Source: Niveispirillum sp. (lineage in GTDB: Bacteria; Pseudomonadota; Alphaproteobacteria; Azospirillales; Azospirillaceae). From it: a DNA stretch of 44,202 nucleotides. This document shows, in pieces, positions 34,301 through 41,992 of the stretch. The stretch is taken from positions 1-44,202 of the forward strand of contig NZ_JAGOGJ010000050.1 of the NCBI RefSeq assembly GCF_017996735.1, given 5' to 3'. The position numbers and the translations under genes were made by a program. Below the pieces are notes generated by a model. The model was not told the DNA's origin. It saw only the letters and a list, made by a program, of their open reading frames with translations, and searched no databases. Within the stretch, counting starts at the first letter, position 1. Each line of letters begins with the position of its first letter.

Positions 34301-34847
34301 TGCTGGCCTGCTTGCGGTGGGGGCTGCCGATGGCGTCGGCATCGTCGGTCAGGCGGGCCACGATCCGGTCCAGGCCCGACAGACCGCTGCCCGCCTGAAA
34401 CAGGGTGCGGGCCAGATCGCCGCCCGCTTCCAGCATGGCCTGCCCGCCGGCGCGCAGACGTTCATGGTCCAGGCCGAACAGCCGCTGAAAAGCGGCGCGG
34501 TCCAGGCCGCAGAGATGGGGCAGCAGCAGGCCGTCGGGCAGCGGCGTGCTGCCATCGGCGTCCAGCAGGGTGGCCTTGCTGCCCTTGCGCCGCTTCACCT
34601 CCTGCCTGGTACCATCGGCCAGGGACAGCAGCGCGCCGATGCGCAGCGCTGTATTGGAATGGCGGAAGCCCATGGGGGAATTGTGCGGCACCCCGAACAG
34701 CAGGTCGCAGATGGCCGACAGGGCCGTGGATTTCCCCGCCTCGTTGCGGCCATGCACGATATGCAGGCGGGCGGCGGGATCGGACAGGTCCAGGCTGGTC
34801 CCGTCGAAATGGCCGTAGCGTTCCAGGTCCAGACGGTCGATACGCAT
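31344..34847 (-). CDS. YhaN-type SMC/Rad50-like ATPase (SbcC relative)
   Basis: 1167 residues. The N-terminal half-ATPase has Walker A GRNEAGKST at 33-41 and FRHSNTALRIGALLSL. Then about 900 residues of Ala/Arg/Glu-rich coiled coil. The C-terminal half has the signature LSEGLRDQLFLALRIA-like text (MSEGLRDQLFLALR), Walker B PFIADDLFITSD at about 1107-1118 and the switch His in FTHHEY. It closes as an ABC-type dimer in the manner of Rad50/SbcC. No zinc-hook CxxC is visible at the coiled-coil centre, unlike SbcC/Rad50. It shares one base with the stop of the nuclease gene (TGATG), so both work together in DNA end processing (family inference). Confidence 0.9.
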   Translation of the reverse strand: MRIDRLDLERYGHFDGTSLDLSDPAARLHIVHGRNEAGKSTALSAICDLLFGVPHNSPMGFRHSNTALRIGALLSLADGTRQEVKRRKGSKATLLDADGSTPLPDGLLLPHLCGLDRAAFQRLFGLDHERLRAGGQAMLEAGGDLARTLFQAGSGLSGLDRIVARLTDDADAIGSPHRKQASKPLWQAADAHADATSRMRNEATKAEAWEAAETALATAREQLLAIRAGLADAERERSRLERLRRVRPLLARLEDLAPLLADAGDGPDLPADLADRWRRAESALLTTTRQTERTRAELAAAMEALAAAGPPPPLLSLAAPIEALYQRQGEIAKSRADLPRRRQERTLAQQRLELAARDIGIDADPDRLDTMLPRRPLIAGIRDKAKEHARLTQTLADARRRHDAATRDARQAERQVPAHAPDAALLAEAEAALAAAGRLGEVEPRLDRAERAFKDGADRLAQLAARLGRHRQDPERLAALPLPTQDAVERQRLREQSLENRRQRLADDRRAAEDQGRHLRQSLRELAEGGEVPTPAAIAQARRSRDTLWSDLRPHLDKGTPAPADTVPAFEAALRNADQLADLREREAARVASYIRAQSDLTANAERLEAISGQENSLSVEQEALATEWADLWQATGIDPGGAAEMAAFLTQTGAILSALAQQSQQAESVAGLRDEARLCEGHLRHALSLCGVEAPAGARLPELRVAADAAVARARQAAIAADKAAQALARARADLELAAAEMEEAERALSAWGAGWTADMQAIGLPAHALPAEAEAALRAWEDVGNELRQIRELDHRIAGLEKDIGAYRADADALLAAASDLMPGLDVGAEDAANALYGALREARTTAGRRDALIQGRDRAEKALADAEQAAQDAADAMSDLRRLHRLADGDDVPALVTAAARRRDLRTQEAALLAELHRAGDGQAPEQLRMAVAGLDPDAMAADLSALTARIETAQNDLADTSVKQREAERALEEMRHRAGIGGAAQDAADAAARAATLASRWLRLRAASLLLTQAVERYRTRNEHPLLQRAGSILAAMAASGGNPVMRLKIDYGAGDNPVLVGVRQDGSDAHVEGMSEGLRDQLFLALRIASVEAHVAQSTPLPFIADDLFITSDEARTRAGLLALAELGQATQVVLFTHHEYVVQAGVEALGDAVRVHRLSAG

Positions 34848-36079
34848 CAGGCTTCCCCCGCCAGACGGTTCAGCAATAGCGCCTCGGCATCGGCCAGCAG
34901 GGCGGCCAGCGCGTCGGGTGCGTCCAGGTCCAGGTCGGCAAGCGCCCCGGCGGGCAGACGGGCCTTGATCTGGTCGATATCGGCCAGCAGCGGGGCCAGG
35001 GCCACGGGATCGGCCTTCAGCTCAGCCAGAACGGCGGTCAGGTCGGCCAGCGCGTCGCCCGTGGCGGCCTCTTCTTCCCGGTCCTGTGTGCGCACCTCCA
35101 GCTTCTCGATCCAGATATCGCCGCCGGCGCGGGCCGCCGCCGCCTCCATCTCCGCCGACAGCCAGTCGGGGTCGGCCTTCAGCCGGCGGTGCAGGGCTGT
35201 GCGGCCGGTGAAGATGATGCGCAGGGCCAGGGTGCGCTCGCCCGCCTGATCACGCGCATCGGCCAGCGCGGCGACGGCACGGTCGGCCGGCGCGCGTTCA
35301 TCACTGGCCCCTGTCAGGTCCAGCGATAGCCGCGCCCAGCGCACATCATCCAGCACGACAGGGACGGCATCCTGTATCCGGCCTTCCGCTACCGTCACCA
35401 TCGTCGCGCCCTTAGGCCCCGTCTCATTCGCGTGGCGGCCCTGCAGGTTGCCGGGGAAGATGATCCAGGGGTCGCGGTCGATCACGGCCCGTTCATGCAC
35501 GTGGCCCAGGGCCCAGTAATCATAGCCCTTGGCCTTCAGGTCGGCGGGTGAGCAGGGGGCGTAGCGGGCGTGCGGGGGCTTGCCCTCCAGCGCGGTATGC
35601 AGCACGCCGATATTCAGCAGGCCGGCAACGGGCGCGGGATAAGATGCCGCCAGATTGTCGGTCACGTCGCGCGTATGGAAGCTGCGCCCATGCAGCGCCA
35701 CCCCCAGATCGTCGCGGCGGAAGGTCTGCGGCTTCTTGTGGTCGAAGACATGGACGTTGGGCGGCAGGGTCAGGCGCCGCGTCATCGTGCTTTCGGCATC
35801 ATGATTGCCGCGCAGCAGATAGACGGGGATACCGGCCCGTTCCAGCCGCGCCATTTCGCCTGCGAAGAACAGGCCCGTCATGAAATCCCGCCAGTCGCCA
35901 TCATACAGGTCGCCGGCGATGATCAGGAATGCGACCTGTTCCTCAATCGCCAGATCGACCAGCCGCACCAGGGCGCGGCGCGTGGCGCCCACCAGATGGT
36001 CTGCCCGCCCGCCGGCCTTGGCCGCCAGACCCAGCAGCGGGCTGTCCAGATGGATGTCGGCGGCGTGCAGGAAGCGCAT
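34847..36079 (-). CDS. YhaO-type metallophosphoesterase nuclease subunit (SbcD/Mre11 relative)
   Basis: 410 residues starting MRFLHAADIHLDSPL. Dimetal phosphoesterase motifs follow in order: ADIHLD, IIAGDLYDGDW, LRGNHDAES, a conserved GVLHTALEG and ALGHVHER, a full catalytic set for an Mre11/SbcD nuclease. The C-terminal ~170 residues are a helical cap typical of YhaO. It is the first gene of a two-gene operon with the YhaN ATPase, overlapping by one base. The complex would process DNA ends or cruciforms like SbcCD; physiological role not known for this variant. The ATG has no strong ribosome-binding site. Confidence 0.92.
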   Translation of the reverse strand: MRFLHAADIHLDSPLLGLAAKAGGRADHLVGATRRALVRLVDLAIEEQVAFLIIAGDLYDGDWRDFMTGLFFAGEMARLERAGIPVYLLRGNHDAESTMTRRLTLPPNVHVFDHKKPQTFRRDDLGVALHGRSFHTRDVTDNLAASYPAPVAGLLNIGVLHTALEGKPPHARYAPCSPADLKAKGYDYWALGHVHERAVIDRDPWIIFPGNLQGRHANETGPKGATMVTVAEGRIQDAVPVVLDDVRWARLSLDLTGASDERAPADRAVAALADARDQAGERTLALRIIFTGRTALHRRLKADPDWLSAEMEAAAARAGGDIWIEKLEVRTQDREEEAATGDALADLTAVLAELKADPVALAPLLADIDQIKARLPAGALADLDLDAPDALAALLADAEALLLNRLAGEA

Positions 36080-36186
36080 GGGGCGGCCCGGAACGGGAAG
36101 GGGAGTGTAGGCTTACCCGCTCCCGGGGTGGGGTTGCAACGGGGTCCTGCCGGTGCGCTGGTCGGCGCCGGTGCGGCGTGTGCCGG

Positions 36187-36337
36187 CCCTCACCCTCCCA
36201 TCGCTTGGCAGCGATGGGCCCCTCCCTCTCCCACTTGCGTGGGCGAGGGGCGAAGATTTGGTGTGTCATATGGTTTCGCCCCTCGCCCGCTTGCGGGAGA
36301 GGGAGGGGCCCGCCGCGAAGCGGTGGGAGGGTGAGGG
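36187..36337. repeat. Long palindromic intergenic repeat element
   Basis: The ends 36187-36232 (CCCTCACCCTCCCATCG...) and 36295-36337 (...AAGCGGTGGGAGGGTGAGGG) are imperfect inverted copies. An inner perfect 14-bp stem (GGGCGAGGGGCGAA with TTCGCCCCTCGCCC) surrounds a short unique centre. The same family recurs at 41862-41989. It fills the 386-bp gap between the yhaO start and the chemoreceptor stop, together with the tandem array that follows. Confidence 0.8.
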
Positions 36338-36457
36338 TGGACAGGGCTTCCCGCCGCGAAGCGGTGGGAGGGTGAGGGTGGACAGGGCTTCCCGCCGCGA
36401 AGCGGTGGGAGGGTGAGGGTAGACAAGGCTTCCGGCCGCGAAGCGGTGGGAGGGTGA
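36312..36457. repeat. 41-bp tandem repeat, about 3.6 copies
   Basis: Units start at 36312, 36353, 36394 and 36435, each opening GCCGCGAAGCGGTGGGAGGG and continuing TGAGGGTGGACAGGGCTTCC. Copies 1 and 2 are identical over the full unit, copy 3 diverges near its end and copy 4 is partial. The unit is the right edge of the palindromic element expanded, ending 9 bp before the chemoreceptor stop. Slippage-type expansion is the simplest explanation. Confidence 0.9.
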
Positions 36458-36465
36458 AAGCCGGT

Positions 36466-38544
36466 TCAGCCCGCCCGGATCTGGGCCAGGAAACCGCCCA
36501 CCTCCCGATCGGCCTCCCCGGCGCTGTCACGGACCTTGCCGGCATTGTCGAGGGCCATCACCGCGGCCTCCGTCACGGCCAGCACCTTGTCGGCGATGCC
36601 TTGGATAGCGCGTGAGGCTTCATCCGTCCCGTGCGCCGCCTCTGTCACGTTGCGGGCGATCTCCTGCGTGGCGGCGGTCTGCTGTTCGACTGCCCCGGCG
36701 ATGGCTGTCGCCGTCTCGTTGATGGTGCGGATGGTGGTGACGATACCGACCATGGCCTTGGCTGCTTCCGTAGAGGAATCACGGATGGAAGCCACCAGTT
36801 CAGCGATCTCTTCCGTTGCCTTGCCGGTCTGGGTGGCCAGGTTCTTCACTTCCGCGGCGACCACCGCAAAGCCCTTGCCAGCCTCCCCGGCGCGGGCGGC
36901 CTCGATCGTGGCGTTGAGCGCCAGCAGGTTGGTCTGGCTGGCAATGTCGCTGATCAACTGCACGACGGCGCCGATACGCTCGGCGCTTTGGGTCAGGGCG
37001 TCCACCGTGCCGGTGGCGCCGCCGGCTTCGTCGGCGGCGCGGCTGGCAACGGCGGCTGACATCTGTACCTGGGACCCGATCTCCGTGATCGAGGCACGCA
37101 GCTCCTCTGCGGCCGAGGCCACGGTCTGTACATTGCTGGCCGCTTCCGACACGGCCGACGCGCCCAGGGCCGTGCTCTGCTGGGTGTCGGCGCAGTCGGC
37201 CGACATCAACTGCGCCATTTCCACCATCTGCTCCGCGCTTAGCGTCACGCCGCGCAGCAACGCCCCCACTTCCCGCTCGAACCGGTCGGCGAGGGCCAGA
37301 CGGTCGGCCTTGAGTTTGGCTTCCGCCTCGGCATCCTTGCGCTCCGCCTCGGCGCGCATACGCTCGGCCTCGGCCAGCCCGTCACGGAAGGCGCCTACGG
37401 CTTCCGCCATGTGCCCGATCTCGTCAACCCGGTCGGTGCCGGGAATGGACGATGTCAGGTCACCCCGGCGCACGCGGACCATAGACTCTGTCAGGGCCAG
37501 GATGGGCCTGGCCAGATTATTGCCCATCAGCACGAACAGGCTGGCGGCCAATGCAATCAGAACCACCGCGATGATCGACAATGTGGTGACGGACCGGGTC
37601 AGCGCGGCGTCGATGACGCTGGTCGGTACGGTTGTGACCAGGAGCCAGCGCTCCTTCACCTCCTTGAAATGCAGGGGCGTGGCGATCACCAGCCGTTCCT
37701 GCCCTTCCAGGGTGATGGTGGCCTGCACGGTCCTGTCGCCCGCTTGGGCCTGGGTCACCAGATCGGCCAATGGTCCTGTTTCCATCGGCTTGTTCAAATG
37801 GTCGGCGTCCGGATGGACCACCCAATGGCCATTCTGGGCCAGCAGGCGGACATCGCCTGCTTCCAATGGACGGAAGGCCGCGAATTGCCGCTGCAGCGCC
37901 GTCAGGGCCATGTCGGTGGTGGTGATACCGACCGGCTTGCCATCGCGACGGATGGGTGTGCTGACCGTTACCATCAGCACATCCTTGCCTTCCACCGGAT
38001 AGATATAAGGGGCGGTCAGCATGGTGCGGTTGGCGGCCAGCGGGTCCAGGTACCATTCCTTGATCCCCGCCTCCAATGTCATGACCAGCGGCTCGATCCC
38101 CACGGTGCCGTCTGACTTGCGGAAGAAATAGGGGACGAAGCGGCCATTGGCGTCGGCACCCTCCACGTCCTTGCCCGCATTGTCATCACCGTCAAAGCCG
38201 TTCGGCTCAAACGCCACCGTAACCCCGACGATGTCAGGATTGGCGCCCACGGCCGCCATGGTCTGGCGGGACAGCAGTTGACGCGTGAAACCCGGGGTTT
38301 TCAGCCCCCCCTCGGTCTGGGCATTGATGATGCGGGCATTGTCGATGGCATTCTCCACCAGGTCGGATGCGATCAGGGTAAAGCCTGTCGCGGCTTCCGT
38401 CAGGGCCTGGTGGACCTGCTCGCCCGTGGTGCGGTGCGCCTGCAGGGCGGCACCGATGGTAAGGGCCAGGCCCAGGCCCAGACAAAGCCCGACACCGGAA
38501 ACGGCCAGACGGGTTTTCAGGGAAGAACGAAGCAACCGGATCAT
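36466..38544 (-). CDS. Methyl-accepting chemotaxis receptor with dCache sensor
   Basis: 692 residues from the ATG giving MIRLLRSSLKTRLAV, with AAAGGG upstream; in-frame starts at 38565 and 38583 are alternatives. Helix 1 (about 8-30), periplasmic dCache_1 domain (about 35-290) with IKEWYLDPLAANRTMLTAPYIYP, VTVSTPI and GITTTDMAL, helix 2 (about 300-322), HAMP, and a signalling hairpin with SQTNLLALNATIEAARAGE and GKGFAVVAAEVKNLA. The KEWYLDPLA block and the later Asp resemble the amino-acid-binding motif of dCache receptors, but Lys replaces the usual Arg, so the ligand is open. No pentapeptide CheR tether is seen at the C-terminus. It is a single gene beside the repeat array. Confidence 0.92.
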   Translation of the reverse strand: MIRLLRSSLKTRLAVSGVGLCLGLGLALTIGAALQAHRTTGEQVHQALTEAATGFTLIASDLVENAIDNARIINAQTEGGLKTPGFTRQLLSRQTMAAVGANPDIVGVTVAFEPNGFDGDDNAGKDVEGADANGRFVPYFFRKSDGTVGIEPLVMTLEAGIKEWYLDPLAANRTMLTAPYIYPVEGKDVLMVTVSTPIRRDGKPVGITTTDMALTALQRQFAAFRPLEAGDVRLLAQNGHWVVHPDADHLNKPMETGPLADLVTQAQAGDRTVQATITLEGQERLVIATPLHFKEVKERWLLVTTVPTSVIDAALTRSVTTLSIIAVVLIALAASLFVLMGNNLARPILALTESMVRVRRGDLTSSIPGTDRVDEIGHMAEAVGAFRDGLAEAERMRAEAERKDAEAEAKLKADRLALADRFEREVGALLRGVTLSAEQMVEMAQLMSADCADTQQSTALGASAVSEAASNVQTVASAAEELRASITEIGSQVQMSAAVASRAADEAGGATGTVDALTQSAERIGAVVQLISDIASQTNLLALNATIEAARAGEAGKGFAVVAAEVKNLATQTGKATEEIAELVASIRDSSTEAAKAMVGIVTTIRTINETATAIAGAVEQQTAATQEIARNVTEAAHGTDEASRAIQGIADKVLAVTEAAVMALDNAGKVRDSAGEADREVGGFLAQIRAG

Positions 38545-38631
38545 GAGCCCTTTTTCCCCCAGCATGGGAAAACCGGCCTGCATCAGCGCGTCCGAGTTAT
38601 TTCCCCATCCGGCAGGATAGACCTGCTTTGT

Positions 38632-38748
38632 TCAATCTTTTTGACGCTGCCGGTTGTTTTTCCATTTGGAAGCGGATTTCTTGCCGGTCTTCCGGTCCAT
38701 GCCATGCGGGCGTGGGTGGCATGTGGGGGTACAGGGATGCTTGCGCAC
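38632..38748 (-). CDS. Possible small basic protein, doubtful
   Basis: A 38-codon frame from a GTG (38748), preceded by GCGAAAG. The product is very basic (HPCTPTCHPRPHGMDRK then KKSASKWKNNRQRQKD) with a Cys/His group that could bind a metal. It lies between the chemoreceptor and the riboswitch, on the opposite strand to the riboswitch. Nothing but the composition and open frame supports it; the frame extends into the riboswitch antisense, which argues for chance. Confidence 0.2.
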   Translation of the reverse strand: MRKHPCTPTCHPRPHGMDRKTGKKSASKWKNNRQRQKD

Positions 38749-38777
38749 CTTTCGCAGGCGCGGTAAGACCGGGTCAT

Positions 38778-38946
38778 CGATGGTTCCCCGCAAGGGGTGA
38801 AAAGGGAACATGGTGCGGCGCCGCAAGGTGTCAATGCCATGGCTGCCCCCGCAACTGTAAGCGGCGAGTACTGCCCGACATGGCCACTGGGAAACTGGGA
38901 AGGCCGGGCATGTGCGATGACCCGTGAGCCAGGAGACCTGCCATCG
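38778..38946 (+). ncRNA. Cobalamin riboswitch (AdoCbl class) controlling btuB operon
   Basis: A full cobalamin aptamer: P1 pair CGATGG (38778) with CCATCG (38941), GGTTCCCC, GGGTGAAAAGGGAACATGGTG-type core (seen as GGGTGAAAAGGGAA), the GCCCCCGCAACTGTAAGCGG segment (seen as CCCCCGCAACTGTAAGCGG), the CACTGGG...GGCCGGGCATG stem region, and the B12 box GAGCCAGGAGACCTGCC. It lies 236 bp before btuB. Binding of adenosylcobalamin would lower expression of the uptake operon downstream. Confidence 0.97.
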
Positions 38947-38988
38947 GCAATGCGTCGCGCGGCCATTGGGCGGGGTGCCCCGATGGGA

Positions 38989-39038
38989 CGGTTCACCGTT
39001 TCGCGCTGGCGCTTCGGAAGGAGTGCGCGGGTGAACCG
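38989..39038 (+). promoter_or_regulatory. Hairpin in the riboswitch expression platform
   Basis: CGGTTCACC (38989-38997) pairs perfectly with GGTGAACCG (39030-39038). A second, bulged stem of AAGCCAGG with CCTGGGGCTT follows at about 39044-39065, ending in TTTGATGG. These lie between the aptamer and the btuB start, which is where a terminator or anti-terminator switch would act. There is no strong U tract, so translational control is equally possible. Confidence 0.45.
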
Positions 39039-39182
39039 GTTCGAAGCCAGGCCCCCCTGGGGCTTTGATGGGACCAGATTATCGACATGAGGCCCACACA
39101 GGTGCCCCATCCCTGGGGCGCGGTGTGGAAGTCATGCGCATGCCCTCCGAATTCGTCGACAAGAACGAAACGGAGTTATGAA

Positions 39183-41033
39183 GTGAGCCGAGTATCCTAT
39201 TTCCGTGCCGCCCTGCTGGGTGCCGCCGCCAGCCTGTCCGCGTCAGCCGCCCTGGCCGAGCCGACCCAGGTGGCCGAGATCATCGTGTCCGCCAACAAGG
39301 TGCCCACCGCCCAGGAACGCGTGGGCAGCAGCGTCAGCGTCATCGACAGCGCCGAGATCGAGCGCCGGCAGCAGGTGCAGGTTCTGGACCTGCTGAAGCG
39401 CGTGCCGGGCGTGTCCATCTCCCGTAATGGCGGGCTGGGCAGCACCTCGACCCTCCGCCTGCGCGGGTCGGAAAGCGGCATGGTCAAGGTGCTGATCGAC
39501 GGGGTCGAGGTGAACGACGCGTCGGGTGCGAACAACGAATTCGATTTCAACAGCCTGCTGACCGGCGACATCGAGAAGATCGAGGTGCTGAAGGGTCCGC
39601 AGAGCGCGCTCTATGGCAATGACGCCATGGGCGGCGTGATCAATGTCATCACCCGTCGTGGTGAAGGCGAGACCCGGATCCGCGGTACGCTGGAAGCCGG
39701 CGCCTATGGCACGTTCCGCCAACTGGCCAGCCTGACGGGCGGCACGGAGCAGGTGGATTACGCCCTGTCGGCCGGCAACCTGCATACTGACGGCTTCTCC
39801 CGCACCTTCGTGGGCGATGAGAAGGACGGCACCGATGCGCGGTCGGTTACCGGCCGGGTGGGCGTGAAGGCGTCCGACATCCTGCGTTTCGACCTGAATG
39901 CCGGCTGGTCCTGGCTGGATACCGAATTCGATCCGTTCGGTGGTGACGGCCCGTCCTCGCAGGAAAAGGAGACGTGGCAGGTGCGCGGTGCCGGCACGCT
40001 GAGCCTGCTGGATGGCGCGTTTGAGAATGTGCTGGCGGCCAGCTATGCCTCCACCGACCGCGATTTCGACGAGCCCACGGGCTATTACCGGTTCTCCACC
40101 TTCGACAGCCGTCGCAAGGCGCTGGATTACCAGGGCAATCTGCGCCTGCGTGAGGCCGACATCGCCACCATCGGCCTGTCGGTCGACGAGGAAGACGGCA
40201 AGACCACCAATACGGTGGGCACCGCCACCAGCACGGGCCTGGATGACAGTGTCACCACCAAGTCGGCCTTTGTGCAGTATCAGGCGGCCGTGACCAGCGA
40301 CCTGACCCTGACGCTGGGCGGCCGCGTGGACGATCATGAGCAGTTCGGGACCGAGGGCACCTGGCGCGCCACGGGCGCCTATCAGGTGCCGGCCACGGGC
40401 ACCGTGCTGCGCGCCAGCTATGGCACCGCCAACAAGGCGCCGACGCTGTACCAGCTCTACGACCCGTTCTATGGCAACAAGAACCTGGCGGCCGAGGATG
40501 GCAAGGGTGCGGATATCGGCTTCGACCAGAAGCTGCTGGATGGCCGCGTCGGCTTCGGGGCCAGCCTTTTCCGCAACACCTATACAAACATGATCGGCTT
40601 CTCCAACGGCTATATCAACGTGGCCCGCGCCCGCACCAAGGGCGTGGAACTGACGTTCGAAGCGACGCCGGTGGAGAATCTGCTGATCCAGGCCAACTAC
40701 ACCTACCTGGAGGCCAAGGACAGGATCACGGGCCGTGACCTGCCGCGCCGGCCGCAGGACACGATCAACGCGTCGATCGACTGGACCGTCATCGAGGGCG
40801 TCGATGTCGGGGCGGCCCTGCGCTATGTCGGCAAGCAGCGCGACACGGCGTCGGCCACGTCCCCCATCCTGGACAGCTACACCACCGTGGATTTCACGGC
40901 GCGCTGGGCGGTTCTGGACAATGTCAGCCTGTTCGGACGGGTGGAGAACCTGTTCGATGAGGATTACCAGGAAGTCCGCACCTATCGTGCGCCGGGCCGG
41001 TCGGCCTTTGGCGGCGTGACGGTGAGCTTCTGA
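39183..41033 (+). CDS. btuB: Vitamin B12 TonB-dependent outer-membrane receptor
   Basis: 616 residues from a GTG at 39183, with CGGAG seven bases upstream and a clean signal peptide (VSRVSYFRAALLGAA...ALAEP). A longer ATG frame upstream adds non-signal residues. TonB box region EIIVSAN, plug with VKVLIDGVEVND and LKGPQSALYGNDAMGGVINVITRRG, then the barrel ending ENLFDEDYQEV and SAFGGVTVSF with terminal Phe. It is the BtuB group of receptors, and the cobalamin riboswitch upstream confirms the substrate. Its TGA shares one base with the btuF ATG (TGATG). Confidence 0.95.
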   Translation: MSRVSYFRAALLGAAASLSASAALAEPTQVAEIIVSANKVPTAQERVGSSVSVIDSAEIERRQQVQVLDLLKRVPGVSISRNGGLGSTSTLRLRGSESGMVKVLIDGVEVNDASGANNEFDFNSLLTGDIEKIEVLKGPQSALYGNDAMGGVINVITRRGEGETRIRGTLEAGAYGTFRQLASLTGGTEQVDYALSAGNLHTDGFSRTFVGDEKDGTDARSVTGRVGVKASDILRFDLNAGWSWLDTEFDPFGGDGPSSQEKETWQVRGAGTLSLLDGAFENVLAASYASTDRDFDEPTGYYRFSTFDSRRKALDYQGNLRLREADIATIGLSVDEEDGKTTNTVGTATSTGLDDSVTTKSAFVQYQAAVTSDLTLTLGGRVDDHEQFGTEGTWRATGAYQVPATGTVLRASYGTANKAPTLYQLYDPFYGNKNLAAEDGKGADIGFDQKLLDGRVGFGASLFRNTYTNMIGFSNGYINVARARTKGVELTFEATPVENLLIQANYTYLEAKDRITGRDLPRRPQDTINASIDWTVIEGVDVGAALRYVGKQRDTASATSPILDSYTTVDFTARWAVLDNVSLFGRVENLFDEDYQEVRTYRAPGRSAFGGVTVSF

Positions 41034-41986
41034 TGCGGACCGGCGTCGCCCTTCTGGTGGCGGCCTTGATGGTGCTTCCCGTGGGGGCGGCGCCGGCAAC
41101 ACGCGTGGTTTCCCTGTCGCTGTGCGCGGACCAGTTCCTGTTGGCCCTGGACGCGCAGGCGCAGACGGCCGGCCTGACCCGGCTGGCCGGGGATGAACAT
41201 TTATCGCCCTATGCCGATCGTGCCGCCGGTGTGCCCATCCATGACGGGACGGCGGAAAGCGTTTTGATGCTGAAACCCGATCTGGTCATTGCCGGCGGTT
41301 ATGCCCGGGCGCAGACGGTGGGCATGCTGGAACGGCTGGGCGTGCCGGTGCTGCGGCTGAAAACGCCGCAGACCCTGGCCGACATTCCGCCACAGATCGA
41401 ACAGGTTGCCGACGCCCTGGGCCGGGGGGAGCAGGGCCGTGCCCTGGCCGCCCGGTTGCGGGCCATGCTGACGCAACCGGGGGAGGGTGCGCGGCCCACG
41501 GCGGCCCTGTACCGGCCGGGCGGCGAGGTGCCGGGATCGCGCGGCATCGTCAATGACATGATGAAGGCGGCCGGGCTGGAGAATATCGGCGGTAAACTGT
41601 CGGGCCGGCCCAATGGGCGGGTGGCGGTGGAAACGCTGCTGCTGAACCCGCCCGACCTGCTGGTGCTGGACTCTGTGCGTCCCGACCGGCCGGGGGTGGG
41701 GCAGGGGGTGATGGATCACCCGGCCCTGACGGCGGCGCGGACAGAGATGGCGGTGGCGGGCTTCCCCATCGCCTGGTGGCTCTGTGCGTCGCCTGCCTCC
41801 ATCGAAGGGGTGGAGCGGCTGGCAGAGGTTGCGGGAAAGGCGTTGGGGGTGAAGCGTGGTTCCCTGCCCCTCCCGCAGGCGGGAGAGGGGCGAAACCTGG
41901 GAGATATTTCGGTGAAAAGCGATGATGTCCGCCCCTCTCCCACGGGAGAGGGAGGGGCCCGTCGGCGTCTGCCAGCGGGAGGGTGA
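41033..41986 (+). CDS. btuF: Cobalamin ABC transporter periplasmic binding protein, C-terminus made of an intergenic repeat
   Basis: 317 residues with a signal peptide (MRTGVALLVAALMVLPVGAAPA) and the BtuF-type fold: VVSLSLCADQFLLAL, LKPDLVIAGG, VPVLRLKTPQTLADI, GGKLSGRPNGRVAVE and NPPDLLVLD. It hands B12 from the periplasm to BtuCD. The family sequence ends near residue 276 (VAGKALGVKRG). The remaining 41 residues (LPLPQAGEG...GEGGARRRLPAGG) are the translation of a palindromic repeat also found at 36.2 kb. The tail is probably dispensable. The stop is 6 bp before the btuC ATG. Confidence 0.9.
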   Translation: MRTGVALLVAALMVLPVGAAPATRVVSLSLCADQFLLALDAQAQTAGLTRLAGDEHLSPYADRAAGVPIHDGTAESVLMLKPDLVIAGGYARAQTVGMLERLGVPVLRLKTPQTLADIPPQIEQVADALGRGEQGRALAARLRAMLTQPGEGARPTAALYRPGGEVPGSRGIVNDMMKAAGLENIGGKLSGRPNGRVAVETLLLNPPDLLVLDSVRPDRPGVGQGVMDHPALTAARTEMAVAGFPIAWWLCASPASIEGVERLAEVAGKALGVKRGSLPLPQAGEGRNLGDISVKSDDVRPSPTGEGGARRRLPAGG

Positions 41987-41989
41987 GGG
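41862..41989. repeat. Palindromic repeat element inside the btuF 3' end
   Basis: GGGAGAGGGGCG and CGCCCCTCTCCC form an inner stem, followed by GGGAGAGGGAGGGGCCCG and a closing GGGAGGGTGAGGG, the same text and order as at 36187-36337. It encodes the last ~41 codons of btuF, and its closing GAGGGTGAGGG lies directly before the btuC ATG at 41993. Confidence 0.8.
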
Positions 41990-41992
41990 ATC

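Noticed and set aside
36312..36457. Direct repeats considered as a CRISPR array
   Set aside because: The 41-bp units are contiguous with no unique spacers, and no cas genes are present.
38797..39090. Plus-strand reading frames across the riboswitch
   Set aside because: The RNA matches the cobalamin aptamer throughout; the products have no recognisable protein features.
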